Assembly (NCBI RefSeq): GCF_012396505.1
Contig: NZ_JAAXPN010000001.1
Coordinates: 248,001 to 312,000, forward strand
DNA length: 64,000 bases
DNA from: Periweissella fabalis
Lineage (GTDB): Bacteria; Bacillota; Bacilli; Lactobacillales; Lactobacillaceae
Direction of reading: 5' to 3'
Shown here: one piece after another, positions 36,469-45,262 of the stretch
Layout: each line of letters begins with the position of its first letter
Numbering within the stretch: the stretch's first letter is position 1
Made by a program: the position numbers and the translations under genes
The notes under the pieces: generated by a model
What the model was told of the DNA's origin: nothing
The model's database searches: none
What the model saw: the letters and a program-made list of their open reading frames with translations, nothing else

Positions 36469-36687
36469 ATGACTGAACAACGATTAGCTGATAACCAATT
36501 TCCACGTTTAATGAATAAGCGTGTCTTGTGTGACTATCTCGGCGTTAGTGCGCCAATTGTTGACAACTTGATTAAGTTTGACGGATTAAACGCAGCAGCA
36601 TTCACACCATCACGAAATGGCGGAAAAACGAACACGTTATTTATTAAAGAAAGGGTTCTCGAATGGGAATTAAAGGTGGGGTTGTAA
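36469..36687 (+). CDS. small HTH/excisionase-like DNA-binding protein
   Basis: The 72-residue protein has LMNKRVLCDYLGVSAPIVDNL, a MerR/excisionase-type HTH, and ends with a LFIKERVLEWELKVGL wing. It could be an excisionase or early regulator. ATG 36469 follows AAGGAG. Confidence 0.65.
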   Translation: MTEQRLADNQFPRLMNKRVLCDYLGVSAPIVDNLIKFDGLNAAAFTPSRNGGKTNTLFIKERVLEWELKVGL

Positions 36688-36848
36688 TGGGATTTATCGA
36701 ACAAGTATTTGATGAAGTTGCCGAAAAGGTATTCGACGATGTGACAGGCCGAGAATTAGAAACGGCAATTGTAGTGTTTGCGGCATTCATGGCAAGTATT
36801 CAGATTATTGCTGCTTTATGCGGGGTGAACTTATGGTCGGCATTATAG
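36687..36848 (+). CDS. small single-span phage membrane protein
   Basis: The 53-residue protein has a charged N-terminal half (MGFIEQVFDEVAEKVFDDV) and one C-terminal hydrophobic span. Its ATG overlaps the previous stop by one base (TAATG). Function unknown. Confidence 0.55.
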   Translation: MGFIEQVFDEVAEKVFDDVTGRELETAIVVFAAFMASIQIIAALCGVNLWSAL

Positions 36849-36970
36849 TGTTCTTAGTCATTGTAGCTATGTCAATGACGGCAATGAATGTACATGACTG
36901 GTACACACGTAAAGAGATTGAAAAGTATTGGCGTGAGTATGATTTGCGCAACGAAAAAAACCACTACTGA
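36833..36970 (+). CDS. small single-span phage membrane protein
   Basis: The 45-residue protein starts MVGIIVFLVIVAMSMTAMN and ends in a highly charged tail (WYTRKEIEKYWREYDL). It overlaps the preceding gene by 16 bases and has a GGGGTGA site. Its stop lies inside a 23-base near-perfect hairpin at 36961-36983. Confidence 0.5.
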   Translation: MVGIIVFLVIVAMSMTAMNVHDWYTRKEIEKYWREYDLRNEKNHY

Positions 36971-37009
36971 TAATCAGCAGTGGAATCACTTAAACAAGGA
37001 GATTTTAAC

Positions 37010-37225
37010 ATGGAAACAGTAATCATGGCAAACATTGATGAAGATGGTACCCGAGTAGCTCAAATGCAAGGCTCAATGGTTGAACTAGCGTCGCTGATCA
37101 ATGCAGTAATTAACGGTATTGCAGATACCGAATTCGACTTTGAACTCATTTTAGGAATGGTTAAGGCTGAAGGATTCGATTCAGAGGTTATTACAAAAGA
37201 AAAAGAGGTAGTTGAGCATGACTAA
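37010..37225 (+). CDS. hypothetical early phage protein
   Basis: The 71-residue acidic protein starts METVIMANIDEDGTRVAQMQ, with AAGGAG upstream. It overlaps the DUF1351 gene by eight bases. No family recognised. Confidence 0.55.
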   Translation: METVIMANIDEDGTRVAQMQGSMVELASLINAVINGIADTEFDFELILGMVKAEGFDSEVITKEKEVVEHD

Positions 37226-38117
37226 TGAAGTTATGAACATTGCTGATGTTCAAGTGAAATTCGTTGAATCTGAAATTACTATTGAAAACAAAGTACAACT
37301 TGACTCGATGGTTAACACTGTTGTTGCTAAATACAAGGACTTGATTGTTACGGAAGCTACCTTAGCTGATGACAAGCGTTTGAAAGCGGATATTAACCGT
37401 TTGAAAAATGCTATGGAAGCCGCCCGCAAACGGATTAAAAAGGCATATAACGAACCTTTAAAGGTTTTCGAAGCGCAGATAAAAGAATACACAACTGTAA
37501 TTGATGGTGTCGTTAAGAACATCGATGATGGAGTTAAATACTTCGAAGAATTGCAACACCAAGAGCGGCTGGAGAATGTTAAAACATTAATCGCTGAAAT
37601 GGCCCCAAACTATGGCGTTGCGATTGAAGAAGTGGAAATCCAAGACGGTTGGCTAATCAAGACTATCAGTAACAAAAAACTGGTTGCAGGTATTGCTGGA
37701 ACGATGAATGACATCAATGCTCAAAAGAAAGCGTTAGCTGACAAAATTGAGACGATAACTAAATATTGTGCAAAATGTGACATTGATCCAGAGCCATTTA
37801 TTGGGACCGCAGCACGATTTGAAATCATGGACATCATGCAACAAATTGATAATGCGGTAGCAGCAAAGCAAGCTAAGATTGAACGTGAAAAAGCTAAAGC
37901 AGAAGCAACGCTTGTTGCAAAAAAAGCAACGTTGCAACACGTTGGCGAAAAGTTGGTGGACGCTGAAACGGGAACACTCAATCATATCGAACAGCAAATC
38001 ACGTTCACTGTTCAGGGGACACCTGAGCAAATTAATGGGCTTGCCTGGTACCTAACTAAAAACCAATTAAAAACATTGAGTGCATCTGACCGCACTGAAA
38101 TCATCGTGGAGGATTAG
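37218..38117 (+). CDS. DUF1351 phage protein
   Basis: The 299-residue protein is helical and coiled-coil rich: RLKNAMEAARKRIKKAYNEP near 65, VEIQDGWLIKTISNKK near 140 and an EREKAKAEATLVAKKA coil near 230. This matches DUF1351 proteins that precede single-strand annealing recombinases in Lactobacillales phages. It lies two bases before the ERF gene, suggesting a recombination partner. Confidence 0.8.
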   Translation: MTNEVMNIADVQVKFVESEITIENKVQLDSMVNTVVAKYKDLIVTEATLADDKRLKADINRLKNAMEAARKRIKKAYNEPLKVFEAQIKEYTTVIDGVVKNIDDGVKYFEELQHQERLENVKTLIAEMAPNYGVAIEEVEIQDGWLIKTISNKKLVAGIAGTMNDINAQKKALADKIETITKYCAKCDIDPEPFIGTAARFEIMDIMQQIDNAVAAKQAKIEREKAKAEATLVAKKATLQHVGEKLVDAETGTLNHIEQQITFTVQGTPEQINGLAWYLTKNQLKTLSASDRTEIIVED

Positions 38118-38119
38118 AT

Positions 38120-38968
38120 ATGGTTGTAAAAAAAGAAGTCGCTAAAGAAGCGAGTAAAGAAGTAATTGATGCTGAAGTAGTCGAAGCTAAACTTCCGGAA
38201 TATCAGACGTTATTTGAAGCATTAAGCGCCGTTCAAGCAAACATTGAACAACCTAAGAAAACAGGTCACAACCCACACTTGGATAATTATTATGTAACTT
38301 TGGACGGAATTGTTAAGGCAATTGCTGAATCAATGCGTAAGACAGGGGCCAAGATTTGGTGGATGCAAGAACCAACGGAAGATAACGTGATGTACACCCA
38401 CATTTATGGATATGGGGACCACATTGCAATTCGAGGGTCTAAGTTACAAATTGGTGGTAATAAAGCGGTCAACAATGCCCAAGCATTAGGATCAGCATTA
38501 ACATACGCTCGTCGTTATAGCATTTCGATGGCATTTGGAATTGTTAGTGATGAAGACGATGACGGAAACGGTGCAGGTCACAAAAAAGATGATGGCCAAT
38601 TTAATCATGGCAATTACAACCAACGCAATAATAACAATTATGGCAAGAAACAATATGAACAGCAGCAACAAAACCAACACAAGACACCGCAAGAACGTGG
38701 TGTTCAGCAACAGCCAAATAATACATTTGTACATGACATAAACAAGGCACAGCAACAAGCAATGCAGCCTAAACGTGATCCACGAGGGGATGAATATCGT
38801 AAGCTGCGTCAAGAATTGGCTGACAAGTATGGTATCTCAATAAAAGAAGTTGATGACGCAATTAAGCAAGAAGCAAACAAGTTGTCAGAGTATGGTACAG
38901 ACCAAATTGCAGCATACATTAATACAGCTAAATCAATGCTTAACAATCAAACGATAGTTGAGGGTTAG
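38120..38968 (+). CDS. ERF-family single-strand annealing protein
   Basis: The 282-residue protein has the ERF core: FEALSAVQANIEQPKKTG near 33, HNPHLDNYYVTLDGIVKAI near 53 and GSALTYARRYSISMAFGI near 120, followed by an acidic DEDDDGNG. Residues 150-215 are a Gln/Asn-rich linker, then a short C-terminal helical domain. It promotes annealing of complementary single strands in phage recombination. Confidence 0.88.
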   Translation: MVVKKEVAKEASKEVIDAEVVEAKLPEYQTLFEALSAVQANIEQPKKTGHNPHLDNYYVTLDGIVKAIAESMRKTGAKIWWMQEPTEDNVMYTHIYGYGDHIAIRGSKLQIGGNKAVNNAQALGSALTYARRYSISMAFGIVSDEDDDGNGAGHKKDDGQFNHGNYNQRNNNNYGKKQYEQQQQNQHKTPQERGVQQQPNNTFVHDINKAQQQAMQPKRDPRGDEYRKLRQELADKYGISIKEVDDAIKQEANKLSEYGTDQIAAYINTAKSMLNNQTIVEG

Positions 38969-38970
38969 GT

Positions 38971-40263
38971 ATGTCTGATAACAAAAAATACTATTACCTA
39001 AAGCTCAAGGATAACTTCTTTGATTCTGATGAAATGGTTATCTTGGAGTCGATGCAAGATGGATACAAGTATTCAAATATCTTGTTAAAGCTTTACTTAC
39101 GAAGTTTGAAAAATGAAGGTAAGTTGATGTTTAACAGTCGCATACCTTTTAATTCTCAGATGTTATCAACTATTACTAGACATTCAGTGGGCGATGTTGA
39201 AAAAGCAATTGGTATATTCAAACAACTTGGATTAATTGAAGTGTTGGACAACGGCGCAATCTACATGCTGGACATTCAAAGCTTCGTTGGTCAATCAAGT
39301 ACAGAAGCAGACAGGATAAGAAACTATCGCAATAAGATTGCTAATGACAAAAAGCCACAAATAAGTGCTAATAAGGATGGTGTACAAATGTACGACAAAA
39401 GTACACCAGAGTTAGAGATAGAGTTAGAGAAAGATATATTGTCGGGCAAGCCCAACAATTCATCGGCCAAGGCCGACAATGTCCCATACGCTGATGTGAT
39501 TGATTATCTGAACCAAAAGACCGCAAAGAAGTTTAAAGCATCATCACAAGCAACTAAGAGATTAATCAAAGCCAGATTTAACGAAGGATACAACTTAGCC
39601 GACTTCAAGACTGTAATTGATAACAAATGTGTTGGTTGGTTGAATGATGCCAACATGAATCAGTATTTACAACCAGCAACTTTATTCGGTACTAAGTTTG
39701 ATAGTTATTTGAATGACACACCAAAGACTAATCGAGCGTATAGATTAGCCAAGAAAATGACTATTGAACCAACTAATGTGTTCCTTATAGGTGGTAAAGG
39801 TAGTGGCAAGACATCAATTGCTTTGGCCATGTTAGCCATGCTGCGGGAAACAAAGTCAGTGATGTTTGTTAACACGGCAGAATTACTACGATTAATCACT
39901 GGACGATACGATTATCCAGATTTTAAGAAACGGCTAATCGACATTGAACGGGCCATGAATGAGGTGGATGTGTTGGTGTTAGATGACTTTGGCACTGAAG
40001 GTGGCATTAGAAGCGATTTAAGCAATCCTAAGGACGCTTTTAAGCAAGTGCATAAAGATATGCAAGAAATGCTGTATCGGGTGTTAAACGCACGATTTGA
40101 TATGAACAAGAACAAGGTAGCTCGTTCGACGATTGTTACAACGAACAATTTGCAAGAACAGCTAGAGATGATGTATGACACGAAGATTATTAGCCGTTTG
40201 ATTCCAAAGAACAAAGAGCAGCGTTTGGCGTTTAATGGAATGCAGGATGTAAGAGGTATATAG
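38971..40263 (+). CDS. replisome organizer fused to a DnaC-like helicase loader
   Basis: The 430-residue protein has three parts. Residues 1-120 are the phage replisome organizer N-terminal domain (YYYLKLKDNFFDSDEMVILE). Residues ~165-250 are the conserved phage C-terminal domain (VIDYLNQKTAKKFKASS, YLQPATLFGTKF). Residues ~265-430 are a AAA+ DnaC/IstB-like ATPase with FLIGGKGSGKTSIALAM and VDVLVLDDFGTEG. Such organizers are usually separate from the loader; I see no stop or frame change at the join. It would open the origin and load the helicase. Confidence 0.85.
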   Translation: MSDNKKYYYLKLKDNFFDSDEMVILESMQDGYKYSNILLKLYLRSLKNEGKLMFNSRIPFNSQMLSTITRHSVGDVEKAIGIFKQLGLIEVLDNGAIYMLDIQSFVGQSSTEADRIRNYRNKIANDKKPQISANKDGVQMYDKSTPELEIELEKDILSGKPNNSSAKADNVPYADVIDYLNQKTAKKFKASSQATKRLIKARFNEGYNLADFKTVIDNKCVGWLNDANMNQYLQPATLFGTKFDSYLNDTPKTNRAYRLAKKMTIEPTNVFLIGGKGSGKTSIALAMLAMLRETKSVMFVNTAELLRLITGRYDYPDFKKRLIDIERAMNEVDVLVLDDFGTEGGIRSDLSNPKDAFKQVHKDMQEMLYRVLNARFDMNKNKVARSTIVTTNNLQEQLEMMYDTKIISRLIPKNKEQRLAFNGMQDVRGI

Positions 40264-40264
40264 G

Positions 40265-40600
40265 ATGAATAGATTAAAGGAATTGAGACGTGAAAGAGGT
40301 CTTACTTTAAAAAAATTAAGCGAGCAGATTGGTATTCCTGTTCCAACATTAAGCAACTATGAAAATAGTAATAGGGAGACAAAGGCGGATACTTGGCTTC
40401 GATTTGCAGAATTCTTTGAAGTAGATGTTCCTTATTTGCAGGGATTGCCTTTGACTCGTTGGCTATATTGTCCTCATTGCGGAAAACGGCAACATTTTGA
40501 GAATGATTTGGAAAACTTACAGGGCATTGTTAGATGTGAAAACTGTAAAGAGTCATTTAGGTATTCGATCAGTTTCATGTACGAGTCAGAAAAAATGTAG
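40265..40600 (+). CDS. HTH plus zinc-ribbon protein (copy 1)
   Basis: The 111-residue protein has an XRE-type HTH (TLKKLSEQIGIPVPTLSNYE) and a C-terminal zinc ribbon with ligands in LYCPHCGKR and RCENCKES. It is followed 10 bases later by a gene with the same architecture. Probably a DNA-binding early or middle regulator. Confidence 0.7.
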   Translation: MNRLKELRRERGLTLKKLSEQIGIPVPTLSNYENSNRETKADTWLRFAEFFEVDVPYLQGLPLTRWLYCPHCGKRQHFENDLENLQGIVRCENCKESFRYSISFMYESEKM

Positions 40601-40610
40601 AGGGTTAGTT

Positions 40611-41009
40611 ATGTTTAGGATACAACAATGCAGGCAAGATATGGGGATGTCACAACAGGAATTAGCAGACTTGTTAGGAGTTACAAGGCAATCAATTTCT
40701 TTGTACGAAAAAGAGGAACGTGAACCTAAACTCGAAGTTTGGATAAAACTTGCTAAATATTTAAATGTCGATGTGGCGTATTTACAAGGCGTATCAGATG
40801 TCAAAAAATCACCAACCTTAGATGAATTAGAGATGTTGCAGGGCGAGAGAGATTTGTATTGTCCATACTGTGGAACTGAGCAAATGAATCCTTGGGAACT
40901 TCCGACTGATGAAGGCGAAACTGAATGTGATTATTGCGGTCGGGAATTCCATTATGAATGCGAAGTTGAAGTAGTTTACTCATCAATGAAATTGGAGGAA
41001 GTGTTATGA
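40611..41009 (+). CDS. HTH plus zinc-ribbon protein (copy 2)
   Basis: The 132-residue protein starts MFRIQQCRQDMGMSQQELAD with an XRE HTH, contains the same VDVAYLQG element as copy 1 (VDVPYLQG), and ends in a zinc ribbon (LYCPYCGTE, ECDYCGREF). The start ATG 40611 is used because the frame before it overlaps copy 1. Tandem duplication followed by divergence is likely. Confidence 0.7.
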   Translation: MFRIQQCRQDMGMSQQELADLLGVTRQSISLYEKEEREPKLEVWIKLAKYLNVDVAYLQGVSDVKKSPTLDELEMLQGERDLYCPYCGTEQMNPWELPTDEGETECDYCGREFHYECEVEVVYSSMKLEEVL

Positions 41010-41215
41010 AGGAATATTGGGCAGTAATCGAAACGAAAGGCGCTCAAGAAATTCTATGCGGTGCGTACGAATCTGATGAGGATGCGTTGGTTCGCCGGAA
41101 TGATGTTATGCGTTCGTTTGGATATAACAACGTGAGTATTCGATTGGTTTCGGAAGATGAAGTATCAAGCTTTGAAAATGTGGAAGCTCGATTTTTGAAG
41201 CCACAGTTAATTTAG
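41006..41215 (+). CDS. hypothetical phage protein
   Basis: The 69-residue protein (MKEYWAVIETKGAQEILCGA) overlaps the previous gene by four bases (ATGA). Alternating beta and helix; no family recognised. Confidence 0.55.
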   Translation: MKEYWAVIETKGAQEILCGAYESDEDALVRRNDVMRSFGYNNVSIRLVSEDEVSSFENVEARFLKPQLI

Positions 41216-41227
41216 AGAGGAACTGCT

Positions 41228-41386
41228 ATGTTTCAGCTAGGCCGAACAAAAGACGATGAAGTCAAGTGGGATGCGGATTTAGTATTTGACGATTTCGCTG
41301 CAGCAAGTATTGCGGTTAGAAATTTATTCCAGATTAGTGGAAATATTTACGTGATCAAGCAAGTAGGAGGATTTGGGAATGTATGA
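41228..41386 (+). CDS. hypothetical phage protein
   Basis: The 52-residue frame (MFQLGRTKDDEVKWDADLVF) has an AGAGGA site upstream and overlaps the next gene by eight bases. It contains the next gene's GGAGG ribosome site near its 3' end. Confidence 0.5.
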   Translation: MFQLGRTKDDEVKWDADLVFDDFAAASIAVRNLFQISGNIYVIKQVGGFGNV

Positions 41387-41663
41387 AGAAATTGAGAAGA
41401 AACAGGTAGAGGTTCAATGCCCTATCTGCGGGGATGTTTATCGTCGAAGTGTAAAGGTGTACCAAAAAACGGTAACGTGTCACACTTGCAAAACTAATTT
41501 GTGGATTAACAAGGTGCATGATTCAAGTGAATTGCTAATTAATCTAAAACCAGTTTTATCAGTTGCCCGGCAAATAGCTGGTGGTAAACGAGAATTCGAA
41601 GAGATGTTTCAACTTAGTAAACCGTATGTAAGTGAAGCTAGAAAGTACGGGTTTATCCGGTAG
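41379..41663 (+). CDS. zinc-ribbon phage protein
   Basis: The 94-residue protein has an N-terminal zinc ribbon (VQCPICGDVYRR, VTCHTCKTNLW) and a helical C-terminus. ATG 41379 is supported by AGGAGG at 41366-41370. Its ribbon resembles those of the two HTH proteins upstream. Confidence 0.6.
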   Translation: MYEEIEKKQVEVQCPICGDVYRRSVKVYQKTVTCHTCKTNLWINKVHDSSELLINLKPVLSVARQIAGGKREFEEMFQLSKPYVSEARKYGFIR

Positions 41664-41671
41664 GTGACTGA

Positions 41672-42349
41672 ATGATTAATTCATTTGGTGCCATCGAAGA
41701 AATCAGCGGGCAAACAATCAAGGTACGGATTAATGATGAAGTTGATTTGAGTAAGCTGCGCAAATTTGCAAATGGTAAGCAGCCAGTTGTACGAGTTGAG
41801 TTAGACGATGGCCGTGGTGCCAGCATGGAGCAGATTAAGAAGACTCATGCACTAGCTAATGAATTTGGTGAATACACTGGTTACTTTAAAGATGCGATAG
41901 AAGTGATGAAGTGTCTATATGCAGTTGAGACGGGAGAGAGTCCAGAATTTAGCTTTGAGACCGTCTCAATGAGCGCAGGAGCTCGTTTCATAGACTGGCA
42001 GATTAATTACATGCTAGATAACGAAATCCCGTTTAAGACGAAGATATGGGACGAAATCAAAGGTGATTACCGGTGGCAGAAGATGGCGCTGAAGAAACGG
42101 TTATGTGTTATCTGCGGAGCCGAACATGCAGACGTGGCCCACTTTGTTGCATTGGGTTCAGGAATGAACCGGGTCAAGGTTGATCCAAGTAAATACATGT
42201 ACATGAGTCTATGTCGAAAGCACCACGGAGAGCAGCACAACATAGGTATCGTGACGTTTTGCCAAAAGTACATCATCAAGCCAATTAAGTTGGAACCTGA
42301 TGAAATTAAAGAATTTAGAATTCAAGGGAGGGTAAGTAATGAATCTTAA
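41672..42349 (+). CDS. putative HNHc nuclease
   Basis: The 225-residue protein has an N-terminal beta domain and a C-terminal HNH-like zinc module: RLCVICGAEHADVAHFVALG and SLCRKHHGEQHNIG. This is the 'putative HNHc nuclease' of Lactobacillales phages, usually next to SSB and thought to act in recombination like RusA-type resolvases. Confidence 0.82.
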   Translation: MINSFGAIEEISGQTIKVRINDEVDLSKLRKFANGKQPVVRVELDDGRGASMEQIKKTHALANEFGEYTGYFKDAIEVMKCLYAVETGESPEFSFETVSMSAGARFIDWQINYMLDNEIPFKTKIWDEIKGDYRWQKMALKKRLCVICGAEHADVAHFVALGSGMNRVKVDPSKYMYMSLCRKHHGEQHNIGIVTFCQKYIIKPIKLEPDEIKEFRIQGRVSNES

Positions 42350-42536
42350 ACGACTACTAGCTTTGAGCTATGCAGCATTCAAAGCAGAAATTAGCGAGTT
42401 TGACTATCACAAATTAGTACGATTTAACGGAGAGGTGTTATTCAACATCTCGGTGGGTATCATCCCCGCAGAAGACTATACGAAGGATAAGCACGATTTG
42501 GTGTTTGATTTGATGGAGGCGAAAATTAATGATTAA
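42339..42536 (+). CDS. hypothetical phage protein
   Basis: The 65-residue protein ([20 protein letters not shown]) overlaps the nuclease gene by 11 bases and ssb by eight. The packing supports real translation; function unknown. Confidence 0.55.
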   Translation: MNLKRLLALSYAAFKAEISEFDYHKLVRFNGEVLFNISVGIIPAEDYTKDKHDLVFDLMEAKIND

Positions 42537-42987
42537 TCGAGTAGTTTTAGTTGGACGTTTGACAAAGGAAGTCGAACTCCGATACACACAAAGCGGTAAA
42601 GCGGCAGGTAGCTTTACGATTGCAGTCAATCGCCAATTCACTAATCAGCAAGGCGAACGTGAAGCTGACTTTATCAATGCAGTTATCTGGGGTAAGTTAG
42701 CCGAGAATTTAGCGAACTTTAGTCATAAGGGTTCACTGGTTGGAGTCGAAGGACGGGTACAAACTCGTAATTACGAGAATCAACAAGGGAAGCGAGTGTA
42801 CGTGACTGAGGTAGTGGTCGATAACTTTAGTTTACTTGAACCAAAGAGTGCAAATGATGGGCGTCAAAGCCAGCCGGCTAATTATGGTGGCCAGAATAAT
42901 TTTAATTCAGCGAATAATCGGCAGATGAATGATCCATTTGCTGGTGGCAGAGACATTGACATCACGGACGAACAATTGCCGTTCTAA
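42529..42987 (+). CDS. ssb: single-stranded DNA-binding protein
   Basis: The 152-residue protein starts [20 protein letters not shown], the OB-fold of bacterial SSB, has [19 protein letters not shown] near 48 and ends with the acidic DEQLPF tail that recruits partner proteins. A Gln/Asn-rich linker separates the two. Confidence 0.93.
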   Translation: MINRVVLVGRLTKEVELRYTQSGKAAGSFTIAVNRQFTNQQGEREADFINAVIWGKLAENLANFSHKGSLVGVEGRVQTRNYENQQGKRVYVTEVVVDNFSLLEPKSANDGRQSQPANYGGQNNFNSANNRQMNDPFAGGRDIDITDEQLPF

Positions 42988-42990
42988 GCG

Positions 42991-43158
42991 ATGAAAGAAT
43001 ACGCATTGTACAAAGGCGAAGAACTAATTTGTATGGGTACGGCTGAACATATCGCAGAAGTTACGGGTGTTAAAGTTAGCAGCATTGAATGGATGCGGAC
43101 CCCGACTTACAAGAAGCGTGCAGGCGACAATGCAAAAGTGTTAGTTGAACTTAATTAA
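42991..43158 (+). CDS. small hypothetical phage protein
   Basis: The 55-residue protein (MKEYALYKGEELICMGTAEH) resembles short phage proteins with a NUMOD/HTH-like AEHIAEVTGVKVSSIEWM. It starts three bases after ssb. Confidence 0.55.
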   Translation: MKEYALYKGEELICMGTAEHIAEVTGVKVSSIEWMRTPTYKKRAGDNAKVLVELN

Positions 43159-43201
43159 ACCGAAAGGCGGATGGGTGGAAGGCCCATTAGGAGGAACGAT
43201 T

Positions 43202-43618
43202 ATGGATGAACAAACCAATTTGGTATTAGGTTTATCAAGCAGGATGTCAGAAAAATTAGCAAGTTACGAAAATCGAGAAGGATTAGTGACTTTTTAAGAT
43301 ACTTTACAAGGTTTAAAAAAGTTATCAAAAGATGGCCAAGTGAGCTTTGAAGAAGTGACCAATGCTTTAGCGCAGCTACAAAATGAGTACGCGCCTATTC
43401 TTGAAGTTAGCGAAGAGCAAATAGAAGAGATTGATAATTTCATGTTGCCTTGGCGAGATCGAAAATCTGGATATTTAGACATTAATTATAAATTAGGAGT
43501 GCAGAGTTGGGTAATTCTCCAAGCACAATGGCATCCTGAAACAGTTCGTATCGTTGAAAAAAGCGAACAGGAGTTGCAAAAATTCTACTACGGTAAGAGA
43601 CGCGAAAAAATTTTGTAG
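43202..43618 (+). pseudogene. phage DUF1642-like protein interrupted by a stop codon
   Basis: MDEQTNLVLGLSSRMSEKLA starts at 43202 behind GGAGGA. The frame meets TAA at 43295-43297 and then continues open in the same frame (DTLQGLKKLSKDGQVSFEEV) to 43618. A single CAA-to-TAA type change would explain it. The downstream half could restart at GTG 43340. The C-terminal half resembles acidic DUF1642-type early phage proteins, with low certainty. Confidence 0.6.
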
Positions 43619-43635
43619 GATTGGAGGAGAAAGCG

Positions 43636-43992
43636 ATGAATAAAAGTCAACTCATATTAGCGTATATCGAAACTGAATTACCAAACATTCATGAAAAATC
43701 GCTTGAAGCAATCAAGTATCAATTGCCACTAGTGATTGATTACAACAAAAAACTCGAAGGGAAACAGTTACGTAATTCAAACCGTAAGTTTAAGAACTTG
43801 TTAAGTATGTATGTGAAGCAAATCGTGGGCGGCTACGAACGAGCGACAATTCGTCATGGCAAGTATGAGTTAATCAATGAATTCCCCAAAATGTTAGGTC
43901 GGTTGTTGAAGTACCAGCAAGCGCCATACGAAATTAATTTGGGTAAGACGAAATTGAGCTATGTCGAACGAGTTTTAACGGAGGAAATGTAA
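43636..43992 (+). CDS. hypothetical phage protein
   Basis: The 118-residue helical protein (MNKSQLILAYIETELPNIHE) has GGAGGAG upstream of ATG 43636 and overlaps the next gene by one base (TAATG). No family recognised. Confidence 0.6.
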   Translation: MNKSQLILAYIETELPNIHEKSLEAIKYQLPLVIDYNKKLEGKQLRNSNRKFKNLLSMYVKQIVGGYERATIRHGKYELINEFPKMLGRLLKYQQAPYEINLGKTKLSYVERVLTEEM

Positions 43993-44333
43993 TGATTACT
44001 GCCAAAGAGGCTTTAAAGAAAACAAGCAAAAAAAGAATGCTACTTGTTAAAGAGACCGCTCAAGAAATTTTTGATCAGATTGAAGAACAAGTAAATGCAG
44101 AAGATGGCTTACAAACTAACTGTTTTATTTATAAAGTTGACGAAAAAGACTTTGAGTATCCACTGTTTTTGGAAACATTTGAATATATTAAAGATGAATT
44201 AACGAGAAACGGATTTAAAGTTTGGACTGAAAATACGATAGATAAGTCGATATTTGGGTCAAACTTTTCAACCAATGTTACTAGGTTATTTGTTGATTGG
44301 AGTGGGGAAGTGAAAGGTGATTGTGATGAATGA
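43992..44333 (+). CDS. hypothetical phage protein
   Basis: The 113-residue protein has a helical start (MITAKEALKKTSKKRMLLVK) and an alpha/beta rest ending in VTRLFVDWSGEVKGDCDE. No family recognised. It is translationally coupled to both neighbours by overlaps. Confidence 0.55.
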   Translation: MITAKEALKKTSKKRMLLVKETAQEIFDQIEEQVNAEDGLQTNCFIYKVDEKDFEYPLFLETFEYIKDELTRNGFKVWTENTIDKSIFGSNFSTNVTRLFVDWSGEVKGDCDE

Positions 44334-44499
44334 TGATTTAAAGAGTATGTTGACTTTATTAGTCCAAGAAATGAAAGAAGCTATTGCAACGGGGGATGAT
44401 TTATTGATCCAACATCGAATTGAATATTTGGAATTGTTCGTTAGTTCTATTCCTGATAAAGCAATGTTGTTAACAGAATTAGGGGAGGTAGTACGATAA
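44326..44499 (+). CDS. small hypothetical phage protein
   Basis: The 57-residue helical protein (MNDDLKSMLTLLVQEMKEAI) starts at ATG 44326 inside the end of the previous gene and ends on the first base of the next. Confidence 0.5.
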   Translation: MNDDLKSMLTLLVQEMKEAIATGDDLLIQHRIEYLELFVSSIPDKAMLLTELGEVVR

Positions 44500-44847
44500 T
44501 GGCGAGAGATGAATACACGTTTGAGCAATTGGCAGCTCGTGAAATTAAAGGACCTGGCATTACCTTGGCATCCCCATGTAATGCGGAGTTACTGAAAGAT
44601 TTGCAAGCTCATTGGAAGAGCAAACCAGCTGAAAAGCGTGAAAGTAAGCCTTCAACAATTCAAGATTCTAAGTCTGTTGTTACCGTGAACAGATATGGGG
44701 TTCGGAAACGTTATCCGAATGCATCGGCAGTTGCTATGGTCTTATGGATATCCTGGAGCTGATGTCATCCAGAAGCTGATTAACAAAGGTGAAGAACTAC
44801 GTGGTGGATTAAAGGTACGGTATGCGGAGGATGGTGAATGGAACTAA
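44499..44847 (+). pseudogene. phage NUMOD-like small protein with a frameshift
   Basis: The frame from MARDEYTFEQLAAREIKGPG runs to VTVNRYGVRKRYPNASAVA and then stops at 44760-44762 after an unlikely tail. From about 44735 another frame carries the natural-looking continuation SYGYPGADVIQKLINKGEEL to TAA at 44845-44847, overlapping the ArpU gene by 10 bases. A single-base indel near 44732-44742 would restore one ~115-residue protein. The site is not a homopolymer. Confidence 0.6.
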
Positions 44848-45260
44848 AAAAAATCAACGAACGGGCAACAGAAGAACGAGTAAGACGTTTTTTCAAGAAT
44901 GATTTTAAACGTTGGATGTTGCTTAGTGGTACCAGCTTGGCAGACCTGCAATCACCTTCAATCAATGACATGCCATCATCACCCAGTTATGGCAATTCAA
45001 ACGAAGACAAGATAACTATCAACATAGATGCTAAAGTTGTGGTGGCTGAAGTAGTGAGGGTAGTTAATTCACTTGAAACTAGGCAACGCAAAACAATCAC
45101 TTTACATCACTTGCAAGGTCGAGACTTAACTGAAGTGAGCGAAGCTATCCAACGCACCAATCGGCAATGCCACCGCATATTGAATAAGGCATATCTGGCG
45201 TTTGCTTATGGTTACCAAATAGAGTCGCTGCTAGTGTATAGTGACGTTGCCGCCGTCTAA
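44838..45260 (+). CDS. ArpU-like late-gene transcription activator
   Basis: The 140-residue protein has a sigma-4-like helical C-terminal HTH (DLTEVSEAIQRTNRQCHRIL) and sits at the junction of early and late genes just before terminase. This is the place and fold of ArpU/RinA-type proteins that switch on phage late transcription. Three phased TGTCA repeats follow three bases after its stop. Confidence 0.75.
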   Translation: MELKKINERATEERVRRFFKNDFKRWMLLSGTSLADLQSPSINDMPSSPSYGNSNEDKITINIDAKVVVAEVVRVVNSLETRQRKTITLHHLQGRDLTEVSEAIQRTNRQCHRILNKAYLAFAYGYQIESLLVYSDVAAV

Positions 45261-45262
45261 AA

